Shown piece by piece: positions 1 to 11,834 of a DNA stretch of 64,000 nucleotides (positions are counted from its first letter, which is position 1; every line of letters starts with the position of its first letter). Origin of the DNA: Papilionanthe hookeriana x Papilionanthe teres (lineage: Eukaryota > Streptophyta > Magnoliopsida > Asparagales > Orchidaceae); NCBI GenBank assembly GCA_022702705.1, contig CM040423.1, positions 46,263,575-46,327,574 on the forward strand, given 5' to 3'. The position numbers and the translations under genes were made by a program. The notes beneath the pieces are model-generated. The model was not told the origin of the DNA. It worked only from the letters and a program-made list of their open reading frames with translations, and searched no databases.

Positions 1-2472
1 TTAATCATTTAGTTAAATTAAAGTTAAATTATTTAAATTAAATCCTTTTTAAAATAAATTATTAAATTAAAATTAAAAAATTAGATTAAATTAAATTAAA
101 TTAATTTAAAACACATTAAATTAAATTAAATTAAATCAAATTAAAAAATTAAATTAAATTAAATTAAAAAAATTAAATTAAATTAAATTAAAGTAAATTA
201 AATTAAATTAAATTAAATTAAATTAAATTAAATTAAATTAAATTAAATCATATTATATTAAATTAACTTAAATTAAATTAAATTAAACCACATTAAATTA
301 AAATTAAATTAGATTAAACCACATTAAATTAAATTACATTAAATTAAATTAAATTAAATATAACATCACCTAAGACATAAAGAATTCAAAAAAATAAATC
401 TAAAACAACTTGAACACTATTCCAAACTTAAATCCATTAACTGAAATTAAATCAAATCATAAATCACTTGAACATCAATTTGCCCTCGAAAGCTCATGCT
501 GTCATAACTCCTAAATGAAGTATTAAGTGAAGTGTTACTTCACTTATAGGATATTCAAATGTCCTAGTTCACTGAGCAAGATAACAAAACTTGAACTCCC
601 GGACGATTAATTCATTTGTATAATTAAATTCTCTGGGACTTAAAATAATCCTAGAAATATTGAAAAGATGTTTAAGATTTGTCTTAAGCACTTCCTCGAT
701 ATGATAGGATGTTTATAAGAGCAATTGAACTTAATTGTTCTTTAATGAAGAAAATCGTCCTCAAACCAAAATACAAGAACCTAGACGTCATAGGAGATGA
801 CTAGCTATAGGATTAGGAACTTGGTAGAAAACCATAACCCTTCCCTTAGCTTTACCTAGGAATACGTTTTAAATGCTTAAATGTTATAATTGCGCTTTAA
901 GTGCAGCTTAGGATGACGGGAAGACCCTCCAGGTACGCTTTTATTTTATTGTAATTTACCTTATTGCAATTTACTTAATCGCATCGCACTTACTTTTCTT
1001 GCATGATAAACAACTGTTGCATGAAAACCCACACCTTTAGGATAGTCCCTAAAACTGAAACCAAAACTAAAGTAAAAGTCATTACAAGATAAAATTCACC
1101 GCCACAACATTTCAAAATATAAAACAACTCAAAATTTAATCACAAACGTAACAACAAAACTACAACTACAACTAAATTAAAATGTCTTGTTGGATGATCG
1201 GGAATACCTCGGATGATGTAACCTACGTGTTGCTAACGGGATTTCCCACGGTCTAAATGAAAGTGTGGAACTCATTCAGTTGAGTTTAGCAAATTCATCT
1301 GGACTAAGTGAATCCGATAAAAATAACGATGCCGGAAGGATGGAACCGTGGGATCTTAACCGGTGTTGTTATAATCAACTTTAAGATTTGTTTAATTAAA
1401 ATATTAAAAAAAACACCTGGATTTTAAAATTTTCTCTAAACCAAAACACTTCTCTCATCTCCTGATTTATGATTTCTAAAACTAAACCTCTGCAACAACA
1501 AGGAGCTCGGAGCATGGTGGGCAGCACGGCCATCGTCATCAGCAAAACCTGAGTCTACTTCAGCAAAACTTTCCTTAGAATTAAATAACCAAGTCATAGG
1601 ACTTCGAGGTAGCTTGCCTAGTGCAACATAAATCCTCAACCTTTTGTTAGGCATTTGCATTGCAAATTAAGCCCTAACCGATCTTAGGATTCCGAGGTAG
1701 TCATCCGATACGACATAAACCCTCACATCTTCGAGGCTATTTGTATGATTTTATCATACAAATATAAGTCCTAATTAATTAAAATTGGCAAGATCAAAAC
1801 ATTAAATAAACATTAGGACTTTCCTAAATTCAAGCCAAACAATAGGATAGTCGGGAAATTACCGAAGTTCGCTTCGAATCTGCGATTTCTCCTACCTTTC
1901 TTCCTTTGAATTCCCAAAATAAAATGTTCCAAATTTGATCCATTCCCTATTGAAATTCCAAAATTCAATCCTTTGAAAACTTAAACTTTGAAATTTTTGA
2001 GAGCAGAACTACTGATTATTATCGAGAGTTTTCTTAGGTGGTTCTCATCACTTAAGATGTAATTAACTATAGGGGCTTGCCCTTATAGGGAATTTTAAGA
2101 ACCCAGGTAATATAAACCCTGTTTAATGTTTTCATATTAAGCAGGGGAATTTGTTGGCTTATAAAATTGGTTCGCAGACCAAACGGATGTCACAAATCTT
2201 CTAGTTTATTTAATCGAGCCCCATCACCAAACAGTGTGTCTATTCTTCGAGATAGATACACAGTTTGTGATGCGGTGCTCGTTTATATAAACTATTCGGG
2301 ATGTGAGATCGGTTTGATTTCATATCTTAAAATTTTCAAATTTAAAATTATTTTCAAAATCAAATACTACTTTTCAAATTATTTATTTAAATTAAATTAA
2401 AAATTCGCCGACAATTTCTGTTTGGCGACCCCTTTTCAAAATACAACACATAACCTAAAAATATGCCGACAG
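1..2472 (+). repeat. Long repeat family X, copy A (right part; left end outside window)
   Basis: The block matches 8,545-10,040 plus 23,732-24,741 nearly base for base apart from small indels. Landmarks shared by both copies include TAACATCACCTAAGACAT (359 and 8,945), GTGTTACTTCACTTATAGG, and a common right end at ATATGCCGAC. It holds no credible coding sequence. Near the right end (about 2,415-2,432) TTTGGCGACCCC resembles a primer-binding site, so the block could be an LTR plus PBS and a short leader of a Tat/Ogre-like Ty3 element, or a solo LTR. The shared right end followed by different flanks (inverted gag here, forward gag at copy B) supports a real element end. The repeat is seen directly; the LTR identity is inference. 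Confidence 0.7.
60..360. repeat. (TTAAA)n low-complexity tract
   Basis: Almost pure AAATTAAATT repeats with occasional C or G interruptions. A related tract of different length sits at the equivalent place in copy B (8,640-8,945), so this is a variable microsatellite inside repeat family X. Confidence 0.95.
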
Positions 2473-2694
2473 TTGGGTCCTACGTAAAAATTGTAAGATC
2501 TGCAGTTGAGCTTCCTCCATTCTTCGCATGCGTTCTTCCATAGAAGGTCCTGAAACCCCCTCGTTGGCAGGATAGCGTGTTCCAGGACGGGAAGATGAAG
2601 AAACATATCGCCCTCGACTACGTGACGGATTCCCGGAACGATGGGTGTTGGAGCGAGCTGCTCCGTTGTCCCGAATATTGTTACTGTTTTCCAT
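2455..2694 (-). pseudogene. gag N-terminus fragment of element Y
   Basis: Minus-strand open frame starting MENSNNIRDN about 40 bp downstream of the PBS. It contains an Arg/Ser/Gly-rich stretch and then a short helix with MEERMRRMEEAQ, as expected for the poorly conserved gag N-terminus of Tat-type Ty3 elements. It is cut at about 2,473, where repeat X copy A begins. The last residues of the open frame are therefore encoded by X and are not original gag. Gag identity follows from position (after the PBS) and from the plus-strand gag that follows; it is not from a diagnostic motif here. Confidence 0.6.
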
Positions 2695-2878
2695 GTAGGA
2701 AAATTGAACAAGTACTTCAGTGATGGGAATGAGAGTTTCCCACAGACGGCGCCAAACTGATGCGTGCTAGAAAATTTGCGACGGTAGAGTAACAAATTAT
2801 CGTCTTAGCTTTGTACGAGAATTCAGCACGCACACAGATGAAAAGGGAACAAACAGTGACTCCAGAAGTTTTTACGTG
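2473..2878 (-). mobile_element. Inverted 5' end of Ty3-type element Y (LTR end, PBS, gag start)
   Basis: Read on the minus strand, 2,878-2,758 is the last 121 bp of the same LTR seen in full at 27,240-28,124, ending in CTAGCACGCATCA with only a few differences. It is followed by a PBS and then the start of a gag reading frame. The plus-strand continuation of gag begins directly at 2,879, so this 5' segment is inverted relative to the rest of the element. The LTR match and order are seen directly; the inversion is the simplest explanation. Confidence 0.8.
2737..2754 (-). other. Primer-binding site of element Y
   Basis: On the minus strand TGGCGCCGTCTGTGGGAA starts three bases after the LTR end CGCATCA. 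This is a common PBS form in plant Ty3 elements. I did not assign the priming tRNA. Confidence 0.75.
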
Positions 2879-3583
2879 GAACTCTTAGACACTGCAAGTT
2901 CCACCCATCCATCTCATGCAGTTCACCTAGCACCGCCACATCTCGCTACCATTCCAAATAATGTCATCCGTAACGAATTACGTCGCCTCGTCCGAGAAGA
3001 GTTACCCATCGAGAAAAAAGATCGCTTCCACACTCATCATAACATCGAGGAATCTTCTCCTTAGCGAATGCGATCCTCCAACACCCCATTCCAACTGGCT
3101 TCAAGCTGCCGAACATTGACGCATATGAAGGGATAACTGATCTCTATGAACATATTGATCATTATAGAACCATCATGCACATTCAACGTGCCTCTGACGT
3201 GCTTCTATGTCAAGTGTTCCATGCTACTCTTAAGGGACAAGCTCGGACCTGGTTTTACTCTCTGCCGGGGGGCATTGTAAACACCTTTAACAAGCTTGCC
3301 AAACTATTTGTGGAACAATTCATAGCAAATCGAAGGATCATCAAGGATTCATCTCATCTCTCAGGAATTCGTCAAAGTGAAGGAGAATCACTCAAAGACT
3401 ACTTCCGCAGATTTTCTAATGAAGCCCGTCAAATTCCAGGAGTAGATCCAGAGTTGCTTAGGGGAGTCTTTCTTGGGGACTCCGCCCAGGACCCTTCTAC
3501 TCATCACTTATGCGAGAGACAGTTCATTCTTATGCTGACCTTGTGCACCGTGTTGAGGCACAAATCTCTGCAGATGAGGCCAT
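2879..3583 (+). pseudogene. gag (capsid part) of Ty3 element Y, interrupted
   Basis: Two overlapping open stretches (2,876-3,064 and 3,175-3,633) give a retrotransposon gag domain: an acidic/basic linker (ELRRLVREELP), then the capsid core with YEHIDHYRTIM, ATLKGQARTWFYSLP, FVEQFIANRRI and ESLKDYFRRFSNEA. That order is diagnostic of plant Tat-type gag. A frameshift near 3,060 and another near 3,480 break it. The gene is interrupted at about 3,583 (after ADEAI) by repeat X copy B, and its zinc-knuckle end resumes at 24,742. Gag forms the virus-like particle; this copy cannot be translated whole. Confidence 0.85.
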
Positions 3584-3999
3584 TGTTGACCTCATTTTTT
3601 ATGAGGTCTTCTCTTCTTCTCTTTAGTACTTAAGATCTAGCCTTAGGCTTTTCCTTTGACTGTCCTAGAGGATTAAAATTAGGACCCACCACTTAGAAAT
3701 TCAAACCACTTCTTAACTCCCTGCAAACCCCACAAACTCGATTGTAGACCCCTAATCACCTAGAGGGTTGAAATCAAATGTGGAAGTTTAAAGGACGAGT
3801 TCCTATAGGACTCTTTGGCCTTAGGACTACCCTCCAGGCGGCCTCGGTCCAGTGAAGGGGCCGACTTACACACACACTACACCTATACACTACATTTTCA
3901 CACACACCTCCTAAAACCACACCCATACCCAATTTGACCTCCTGACTCATGCAAGTGATTCACATGGATGGTCTTTAACCCCTAAGCCCTTGGCTAAGA

Positions 4000-5280
4000 G
4001 GGTTAGGAACAACATTGTGAATGCCTCAAATGAGTCCTCTCATGGCTCATATAGGCTTAACATGGCTTCATGGTTCAACCAAAATGATTTCATTCCACTT
4101 ACATTTACCCAATCTTCAATTTTCCAAAATTTTCAATTTTCGACCCCCGGGGACCCTACACCCGCTTAGCCTACCCAAAACCCTTGAAATTACCCAAATT
4201 TTTTCAAAATCTCCAAATCACCAAAAAATTCCTCAAAACCAATCCCAAACATCCCCACATTACTCAAATTGATCATCCATAGCCAAAAATACCAAAAATT
4301 CCAAAAATACCTCCCAATACCCTCCAAATACCCAAAATGCCCCTCTTGGCCCAAAAATCCAAAAATTCAGAAAAATTCCCAGAAAATTCCAGAAAATCCC
4401 AAATATTCCCAATTTCATTTTGTTCAGCTATACCATGGGCCAATTTTGTCAAGTTATTCCACTTTTGTCAAAATCCCCAATTTGACCCATTTTAACCCAA
4501 AAGTGAACCCAATGTCAAACCAAACCTACCCAATTGACCCAAATTCTGGTCCAATTCAATTCTAAACTTCAATTCAACATCCCCAACACCAATCTAGACC
4601 AAATCCAAGCCCAATTTGATTGACATTTGAATCCAATCTCACTTTTGACCTTAAAGCCCAATTTGGACCCATGACCCAAACTTAGCTCAAACTCACCCAA
4701 TTCAGCCCCAATTAACCCCAAATCTTTTCTAAACCTTCCCTAACATCCCCACAAATAAAAAACTAACATTATTTGCCCAAAATTTAGACCCAAACCCCAC
4801 TCAAATTCAACCCAAAGCTAAAAGACCCAATTTTAACCTAAGCCCAAACCTAACCCAAATAAGCTCAAACCCCAAAATCAAAACCCAACCAAAGCCAAAA
4901 CCTCTTTGAAACATTCCCATAAACATTTCCCAACATTAATTTTACATCAATTTCAACTCTAGCCCAACATTGACCCAAGTTAGCCCAATTTGACTTACAT
5001 TGGCCCATTTACCAAAGAAGTCCAAATCCAACCCAATTCAAGCCCAAGCTACTTCAAATTGATTCCAAATCATTCATGAAACATTCCTAAATTAAATTCA
5101 ACACTTATTGGATCCAATCCTTTGCAAAATTTTCATCCTAAAATTTGTTTTGAAATCTAAAAGCCCACTTCCCTAAACCATTTTAAAAGCCCATCTTCAC
5201 TAAATTTTAAAGGCCCAAAATTCATACAAAGCCCATATAACACTCTTCTTCATCATGACTTCAATTAAAATCACCCCCTA
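4000..5280. other. CCCAA-rich, G-poor tract within repeat X
   Basis: About 1.3 kb of strongly strand-biased sequence dominated by CCCAA, CCAAATT and ACCCA runs and poor in G. The open frames in it (4,021-4,565) are low-complexity Pro/Ile/Lys/Ser products of this bias and are not called as genes. Confidence 0.7.
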
Positions 5281-6539
5281 AGTCCTAAATCAATCATCAA
5301 ATGGTTCCAAATCAAGCCATATGCTAAATCCCATCAAATCACCCCTAAATTACCAAAATTTCTAAAATCCATTTTCATGAAATTGACCAAGTTTTTTCCC
5401 AAGCCAAAGGCAAGCCATGAAGCCACTCTTAAGCCACATGCAAGCCATGTGAGTTGCTCACATGTGACCTTACTACATTGGGCAAAAGGAGGAGATCCTT
5501 TCCACATTCCCTTAAGGTGATTAACCACTCCCATGATTCCCCTTAACCATGCTTATGCCTAATCGTGCTTGGATGGTGACTTGACCCTACTGATTATGCC
5601 GAACCAAATCACTTTCCCTTCAGCCTAAACCAAGCATTGGGTGGTGCACCTAGCCCAAAAGGATGGGTTGACCCATTTGGAGCCAAAATTGCCTCTCTCC
5701 CATACCATTTTAATCCAAGCCCTTTACACATGGCATTGGCAATCGCATACACTAAACCCCGCCCCGACCCACCCGAACAAGATGGTGACCGAGTGCTCGG
5801 CCGGCCACCACCGTGCCGCCGGAAAACGCCATGGCCGAAACATGGGGAGAAGCCAAACTTTGGAATTCCACCTTGCCGAGTTGCCCCATGCCCAATGGCC
5901 ACCATGGCTGTTCTTCCTCGACCTAAGCAAATCGATCCCAAGTCCTAACTTCCCCTGGGAGGCCCTCCAGCCTCTCCTATTTAAACCCCACCTCTCTCGG
6001 CCATGAGGAGGTGCTGAACCAACCTTAAGGAAACTCTGCCAAAATCACTCCAAACTCTCCCTACACCTAGAGCACTTGATCCCCACTGTCAATTTGCCCT
6101 AATCCCCACTAATTGAGCTCAATTTTGGAGCTCAATTCTCAAGCCAGAACAGGACATTCCCAAATCCTTCACCGGAGTCAAATTAAACTCACCTACACTC
6201 GCACAAGGTCAAGAGGAGAAGTTCCCCAGTGAAAGCCCCCTCTCCAGGCCACCCATCTGTTCCAGACTCCAAGCTTTGTAATCGGCTGTGGTTGAAATCA
6301 TACCTAGGAAAATCACCAGGCCAGGAGACTTCATCTGGAGCTTGCTTGGACCCAATCAAAGGTGACACAACCCTCAGATCGAAGCCACACTTCTCTGAGC
6401 AAAGGTATGGTCTTACTCTTCTTCCCGAGCTTCTGATCATTCTCCATTTTTATTGAGTCAATTTCATGCCACATAAACCGTATGGATGTGTTCGTCTTCT
6501 CGAGACGAATCCATAGAGCATAAGAACGTTTAATTTGGT

Positions 6540-6780
6540 CAAGTATCGAGCGAGATCTTAAGCCTAGAAGATGGACGGTTCTCGAGCTAAGAGGCTTGGG
6601 GATGATGAACGGATGCCGTTCATTCAATACACGCACGGATGGACGGCTCAGATTAGGTCGGACCAGCGGATGATACGCGGAAGGCGGGACCCGGCCGCCG
6701 ACTCGAGTGGCGGCGTTGAATGGGAGCGCGCCGCGTGGTCGTTCGGAGATGCCGAGGATGACGAGGCGCCGCGTGGATAA
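6540..6780. other. GC-rich island within repeat X
   Basis: Short block rich in CGG and GGC (for example GACCCGGCCGCCGACTCG) between the CCCAA tract and 1.8 kb of AT-rich DNA. It may be a promoter-proximal segment if X is an LTR. No gene is visible; 6,785-8,540 is AT-rich and unassigned. Confidence 0.4.
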
Positions 6781-8639
6781 GTAGGAAATTAGGTTATTTT
6801 CCTATTTATTTAATTCCCTAAACTTCAAAAATGCATAACTTTGTGTAGGAAAATCAGAAAAATAAAATAAAAATACCCTCTTACTCAGTGAACAGAGGAA
6901 AAAAATGTGGAAAAGAAATCATTCAATTTCATTGAGTATTTAATTTTTAATAATTTATTTACTCTCTGCACATTTTCAATTCTCCATGCATGTATACAAT
7001 TCACCATGGCATGAGACCATAGGGCTTTTGAAGCCTCTGAATTTGGGAACATTTCCTGAATTTTCCAAGGTCAGAGGCCATCCCTATGAAGAGTTATTGA
7101 TTTTTCAATTCTGGGTTGCTAGTTTGAGTATTTTAATTCCAATAATTAGCATATTGTGAGATAAATTCTAGGAAAATTTGGTGATGTTTATTATGACCAG
7201 AGGACCTTAGGAAAAATAGGTTTTGAGTTAACTCACTTGGAATAACCCTAATTGTCTTAAACACCCAAAATGAAGCTTTAATTAATTAGAGCTAATCATA
7301 CATCAAATTGACTTGAAATTAATTCTCCACTAACCTTTAGGATCAGAGGAACCCACCATAAAATTTTGAAGTCAATTGGACTTGGTTAGCCCTATCAAAT
7401 GGGTTGATTAAGCCATTTAGCCAAAATTAAACTTAAAAAATTCATAACTTTCAAAATACATTTCAAAAATTCACCAAATTGGTTTTGGAACCTCTCTGAT
7501 ATCAGGGGAATTTAAAAAAATTAAAATTGTAATTTTCTAAAAAAGTTGATTTTTTGCATTATTTTAATATTTTTAATAATTAAAAAATAATAAAAATCAA
7601 AAAAATAATAAAATTCACCAAAATGTCACATTTTGAATTTTAATCACTTAGGAACAAACCCCATATTTTTCTTAGGTCTCTATGATGAGATATTAAATTT
7701 TAAAGCCCTAGGGTAATTTTAAAATTTAAAAAATGTATTTTTTAGCATTTCCACTAAAACAATTATAATAAATCAAAGAAAAATAAAAAAATTAGAAAAA
7801 ATTGGTTCTCTGATTTCCTTGATATTAGAGATATTTTTGAAAAATATAAAATTCATTTTTAAACCTTTATTTTATTTTTAAATTAATTAATACTCCAAAA
7901 CTCAAAATAATTATAATAAAAAGAATATAATTCAAAACATCACCAAAATTGGTCCAAGTGGTTCTCTAGTCATTATGAATGTCCCATAATTTTCTTAAGG
8001 ATAGAAACTTTCCCTTGGTCATGTTACTGAATTTTCCTTGGAAATCCTTATTTTCTACAAAAAATAATTACATAAATAAATTAAATACAGAAAAATCACA
8101 TTTTCTCCTCTAATGTCTTTATTGACATATGAGTGAAGTCACATAAAAAAATTTCAAATTCATTTAAGCTCAATTTAGTGAGTTATGAAATTATTAAGCT
8201 TGAAGGGCAAAATGGTAATTAAAATTTTAACCCTTAATTATAACTTTAGGCTTAATAAGATGAAATAGTAAAATATTTGATCCTAATCTGATTTGGATGA
8301 TTGAAATTTAAATAATTAAAGGGTAGAAACCTACTAAACAATTTAAAAATAATTAAAATAAAACCTTAAACAAATAATTAATTAAATTTAGAAGAATAAT
8401 GAAAAATTGGAATTATTAAAATAGGGATGTCATTAGGAAGAGATTTATTCTTTAATTTAAGAATCCCTAAATTAATCATCTCAATAATATTTAATTCCTA
8501 ATTAAAATGATAATCCAAATTTAAAATTTAAAATACTAAAAGACTTAATCATTAAGTTAAATTAAAGTTAAATTATTTAAATTAAATCCTTTTTAAATTT
8601 CAATTAAATTAATACTTTAACAATTAAAATTAAATCATC

Positions 8640-8945
8640 TTTAAAACATAAAAAAATAAGAATATTAAATTAAAATTAAAAATAAAATTAAATTTAAATT
8701 TAAATTTAATTTAATTAAATTAAATTAAATTAAATCAAATTAAATCAAATTAAATTAAATTAAATTAAATTAAATCACATTAAAATGAATTAAATTAAAT
8801 TAAATTAAAACATATTAAATTAAATTAAATTAAAAAAAATAAAATCAGGTTAAAATTGAAATTAAATTAAATTAAATTAATTAAATTAAAATTGAAACTA
8901 AACCAAATTAAATTAAATGAAAGTTAAATTAAATTGAATCAAATA
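8640..8945. repeat. (TTAAA)n low-complexity tract, copy B
   Basis: Counterpart of the tract at 60-360, with different length and interruptions. Confidence 0.9.
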
Positions 8946-10035
8946 TAACATCACCTAAGACATAAAGAATTCAAAAATAAATCTAAAACAACTTGAACAC
9001 TATTCCAAACTTAAATCCATTAACTGAAATTAAATTAAATCATAAACCACTTGAACATCAATTTACCCTCAAAAGCTTTTGTTGTTATAACTCCTAAACG
9101 AAGCGTTAAGTGAAGTGTTACTTCACTTATAGGATATTCAAATGTCCTAGTTCACTGAGCAAGATGACAAAACTTGAACTCCCGGACGATTAATTCATTT
9201 GTATAATTAAATTCTCTTGGACTTAAAATAATCCTAGAAATATTGAAAAGATGTTTAAGACTCGTCTTAAGCACTTCCTCGATATGATATGATATTTATA
9301 AGAACAATTGAACTTAATTGTTCTTTGATGAAGAAAATCGTCCTCAAACCCAAAATACAAGAACACTAGACGTCATAGGAGGTGACTAAGCTATAGGATT
9401 AGGAACTTGGTAGAAAACCATAACCCTTCCCTTAGCTTTACCTAGGAACTTGCTTTAAATGCTTAAATATTATAATTGTGTTTTAAGTGCAGCTTGGGAC
9501 GACGGGAAGACCCTCCAGGTACGCTTTTATTTTATTGCAATTTATCTTATTGTAATGTATTTAATCGCATCACACTTACTTTTCTTGCATGATAAACAAT
9601 CATTGCATGAAAACCCACACCTTTAGGATAGTCCCTAAAACTGAAACCAAAACTAAATTAAAAGTCATTACAAGATAAAATTCACCGCCACAATATTTCA
9701 TCACAAACAGAACAACAAAACTACAACTACAACTAAATTAAAACGTATTGTTGGATGATCGGGAATGACTCGGATGATGTAACCTACGTGTTGCTAACGG
9801 GATTTCACACGTGCTAAATGAAAGTGTGGAACTCATTCGATTGAGTTTAGCAAATTCATCCGGACTAAGTGAATCCGATAAAAATAATGATGCCGGAAGG
9901 ATGGAACCGTGGGATCTTAACCTAGGTGTTGTTATAATCAACTTTAAGATTTGTTTTAATTAAAACATAAAAAAAAACACTTGGAAATTAAGACCTTCTC
10001 TAAACCAGAACACTTCTCTCATCTCCTGATTTATG

Positions 10036-10040
10036 ACTTC
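10036..10040. repeat. Target-site duplication, left (ACTTC)
   Basis: ACTTC before the LTR start TGATCGCTG is repeated at 23,727-23,731 after the LTR end GGGTCA. The undisturbed site in repeat copy A is at 1,472-1,476 (ATTTC). Confidence 0.93.
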
Positions 10041-11628
10041 TGATCGCTGAAAAATTTATTAAGAAATTCATACCTATTTTTGATGAAATTGCACTTTAAA
10101 GAAGGGTATTTTCTTTATTTTGTTGCAGGAATGAATAATTTTAGATGATAAAAGCAAAAATCATAAAAAGGAGTGAATTTGGAGCAAAATCATGCAATTT
10201 GTGCCGAGTCGCCGACGGCGAGATCGAGCTCGCCGACGGCGAGGTTACAAGATGAAAATTTTGAAGAATTTATAACCGTCTCGGCTGACAATCGAGCCCG
10301 AGCCCGCCGACAATGCCGAGCTAGAGCGGTTTGAAGATCTTTTAGAAGCCTCGCCGACAGCCGAGGTAGTTCAGTCGCCGACGGCGAGGTAGTTTAAATG
10401 GCACGGATACATCGAACCCGGACACTTTTGAAGAGATGCTTACACACCTCTTGGACATTTGCTTACCTCTATATATAGAGGCCGAAATTCAGTCTCTTGT
10501 GTGTTAATTTTTGTGCAGTAGTGTGTCTTTAGTGAGTCTTTAGTAAGTTTAGTGAGTAATTAGTGAGTCGTGCTGTACTGGAAGGAAGAGTCAAAGGAAC
10601 TACGAGGAGTCTGTTTGGGGATAAATCGAGATAAGTATTTGTATTTATTGTTTTTTTTTAACTTTAAATGAAATCCATGCTTAGTTTAGTTCCCATGCAT
10701 TCTGAGTAGTTTATTAGCTTTTCTCCCCGTTTATGAAATTAAGCTGACTTGATGAAATTAAAATAGAGATACTTATATATATTAATAAATTGTGATAATT
10801 TTTACTTAAAACTTAATTTACTTTCAAACTGGCCATTTGATTTGTTAAAATATGTTGATTATCAACTATAGTAAAAATTACATCTGATATTCGGGGAATT
10901 CAAAAGCCTTGGAAGGAGGGTGCAAATAAATAAGGAAATAATATCACTGGACATAGAATAGAGCATTTTAGTGTGACAGACTAAAATATTCAATTCGGTC
11001 CTATTGTTTGAGAGTCGAAGTGTAGATGTTAGCACTCGTGCGAGGGGAACGTGGGAGCTCCGAAGTGGCAGTCGGTATCCTCCCAACTTAGCCGCAGATT
11101 CGATAATCAAACAAATGATTAGTCAATATTCTTTACACCTGACTAAAGGGCAAAGAATAAGGAATGCTCCTATTTGTCACAATACCTTAAAATTATCTAT
11201 TTAAATTCATCAATCACTTAAATTTCTAAACAAGTGGAAAGATACTTTTTCCGAATAGTTAAGACTTATTTAGCAATTAGTTTAATTTCCCGCACTTTCA
11301 ATACGTATTAATTTTCTACTTAGTTAAGTTACCTAATTAAAATACTTAGTTTACTTTATTGCGCTCAAATTTAGAATTCCAAATTTTCGTATACTATTTT
11401 AAAAATTATTATTATTATTTTAAATTAGTTGTTATTTAATTTTCTCTTTCCCCGTGGGATCGATAACCGTGACTCCACTGGAGCCCCGTATTACTTGATA
11501 TGATACGTATACTTGCGTAGCATCCACAACATAAACAATTACAATTCTATACATATAAATAGCGAGGTCAAGTTTTTGGCGTCGTTGCAATTAAATTAAA
11601 AATATCATAATAAAAAAATTGTGGGTCA
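10041..11628 (+). repeat. 5' LTR of the Athila-type element
   Basis: 1,588 bp matching 22,151-23,726. U3 holds a cluster of near-palindromic 15-mers (10,209-10,388), then a TATA box CTATATATAG (10,469-10,478) and a T-rich stretch at about 10,650. The boundary is fixed by the TSD and by loss of similarity with the 3' copy after GGGTCA. The two LTRs differ by many one- or two-base changes, with identity in the mid-90s percent judged by eye. Confidence 0.93.
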
Positions 11629-11633
11629 AGTTT

Positions 11634-11651
11634 TTGCGCCGTTGTCGCGGA
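11634..11651 (+). other. Primer-binding site, degraded tRNA-Asp type
   Basis: TTGCGCCGTTGTCGCGGA resembles the TGGCGCCGTTGCC-type PBS used by Athila elements (complement of the plant tRNA-Asp 3' end), with several mismatches, five bases after the LTR end. A second PBS-like string lies 50-60 bp upstream, inside the LTR. Confidence 0.75.
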
Positions 11652-11834
11652 GAGTAAGAAAAATTTACTAAAGTAACGGACTATTTTAAAATAATCATAA
11701 TAAATAAATTAATATCTATTCTGAAATTGTATGCACAAATTTGGTAACAAAAATTTAATACCTTACGATTCTGAATTAGAGCGTACAATTAAAAGAATTA
11801 GAAAACAAAGAAACAAATTATAAATTTAACACAA

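Larger units (their letters stand above)
3584..10040 (+). repeat. Repeat family X, copy B, left part
   Basis: Starts with TGTTGACCTC directly after broken gag codons and runs to the Athila insertion at 10,041. From 8,545 onward it matches copy A. With the right part (23,732-24,741) its total length without Athila would be about 7.5 kb, long for an LTR. Flanking bases GCCAT (3,579-3,583) and ACCAT-like (just after 24,741) are a possible imperfect target duplication. Open frames at 5,609-6,006 on both strands overlap each other in GC-rich sequence and have no recognisable domain, so I do not call genes. It may be a giant solo LTR or a truncated Tat/Ogre-like element. Confidence 0.6.

Noticed and set aside
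1436..1660. 74-codon minus-strand frame in repeat X copy A
   Set aside because: Not preserved in copy B, which has indels in the same stretch; no domain.
5609..6006. Overlapping open frames on both strands in GC-rich sequence
   Set aside because: Three frames cover the same bases on opposite strands, with no domain, no codon signal and location inside repeat X; long frames are expected in GC-rich DNA.
10209..10388. CRISPR-like array from regularly repeated palindromes
   Set aside because: Repeats are 15-mers with irregular, non-unique spacing inside a plant retrotransposon LTR; no cas genes, and the wrong kind of genome.
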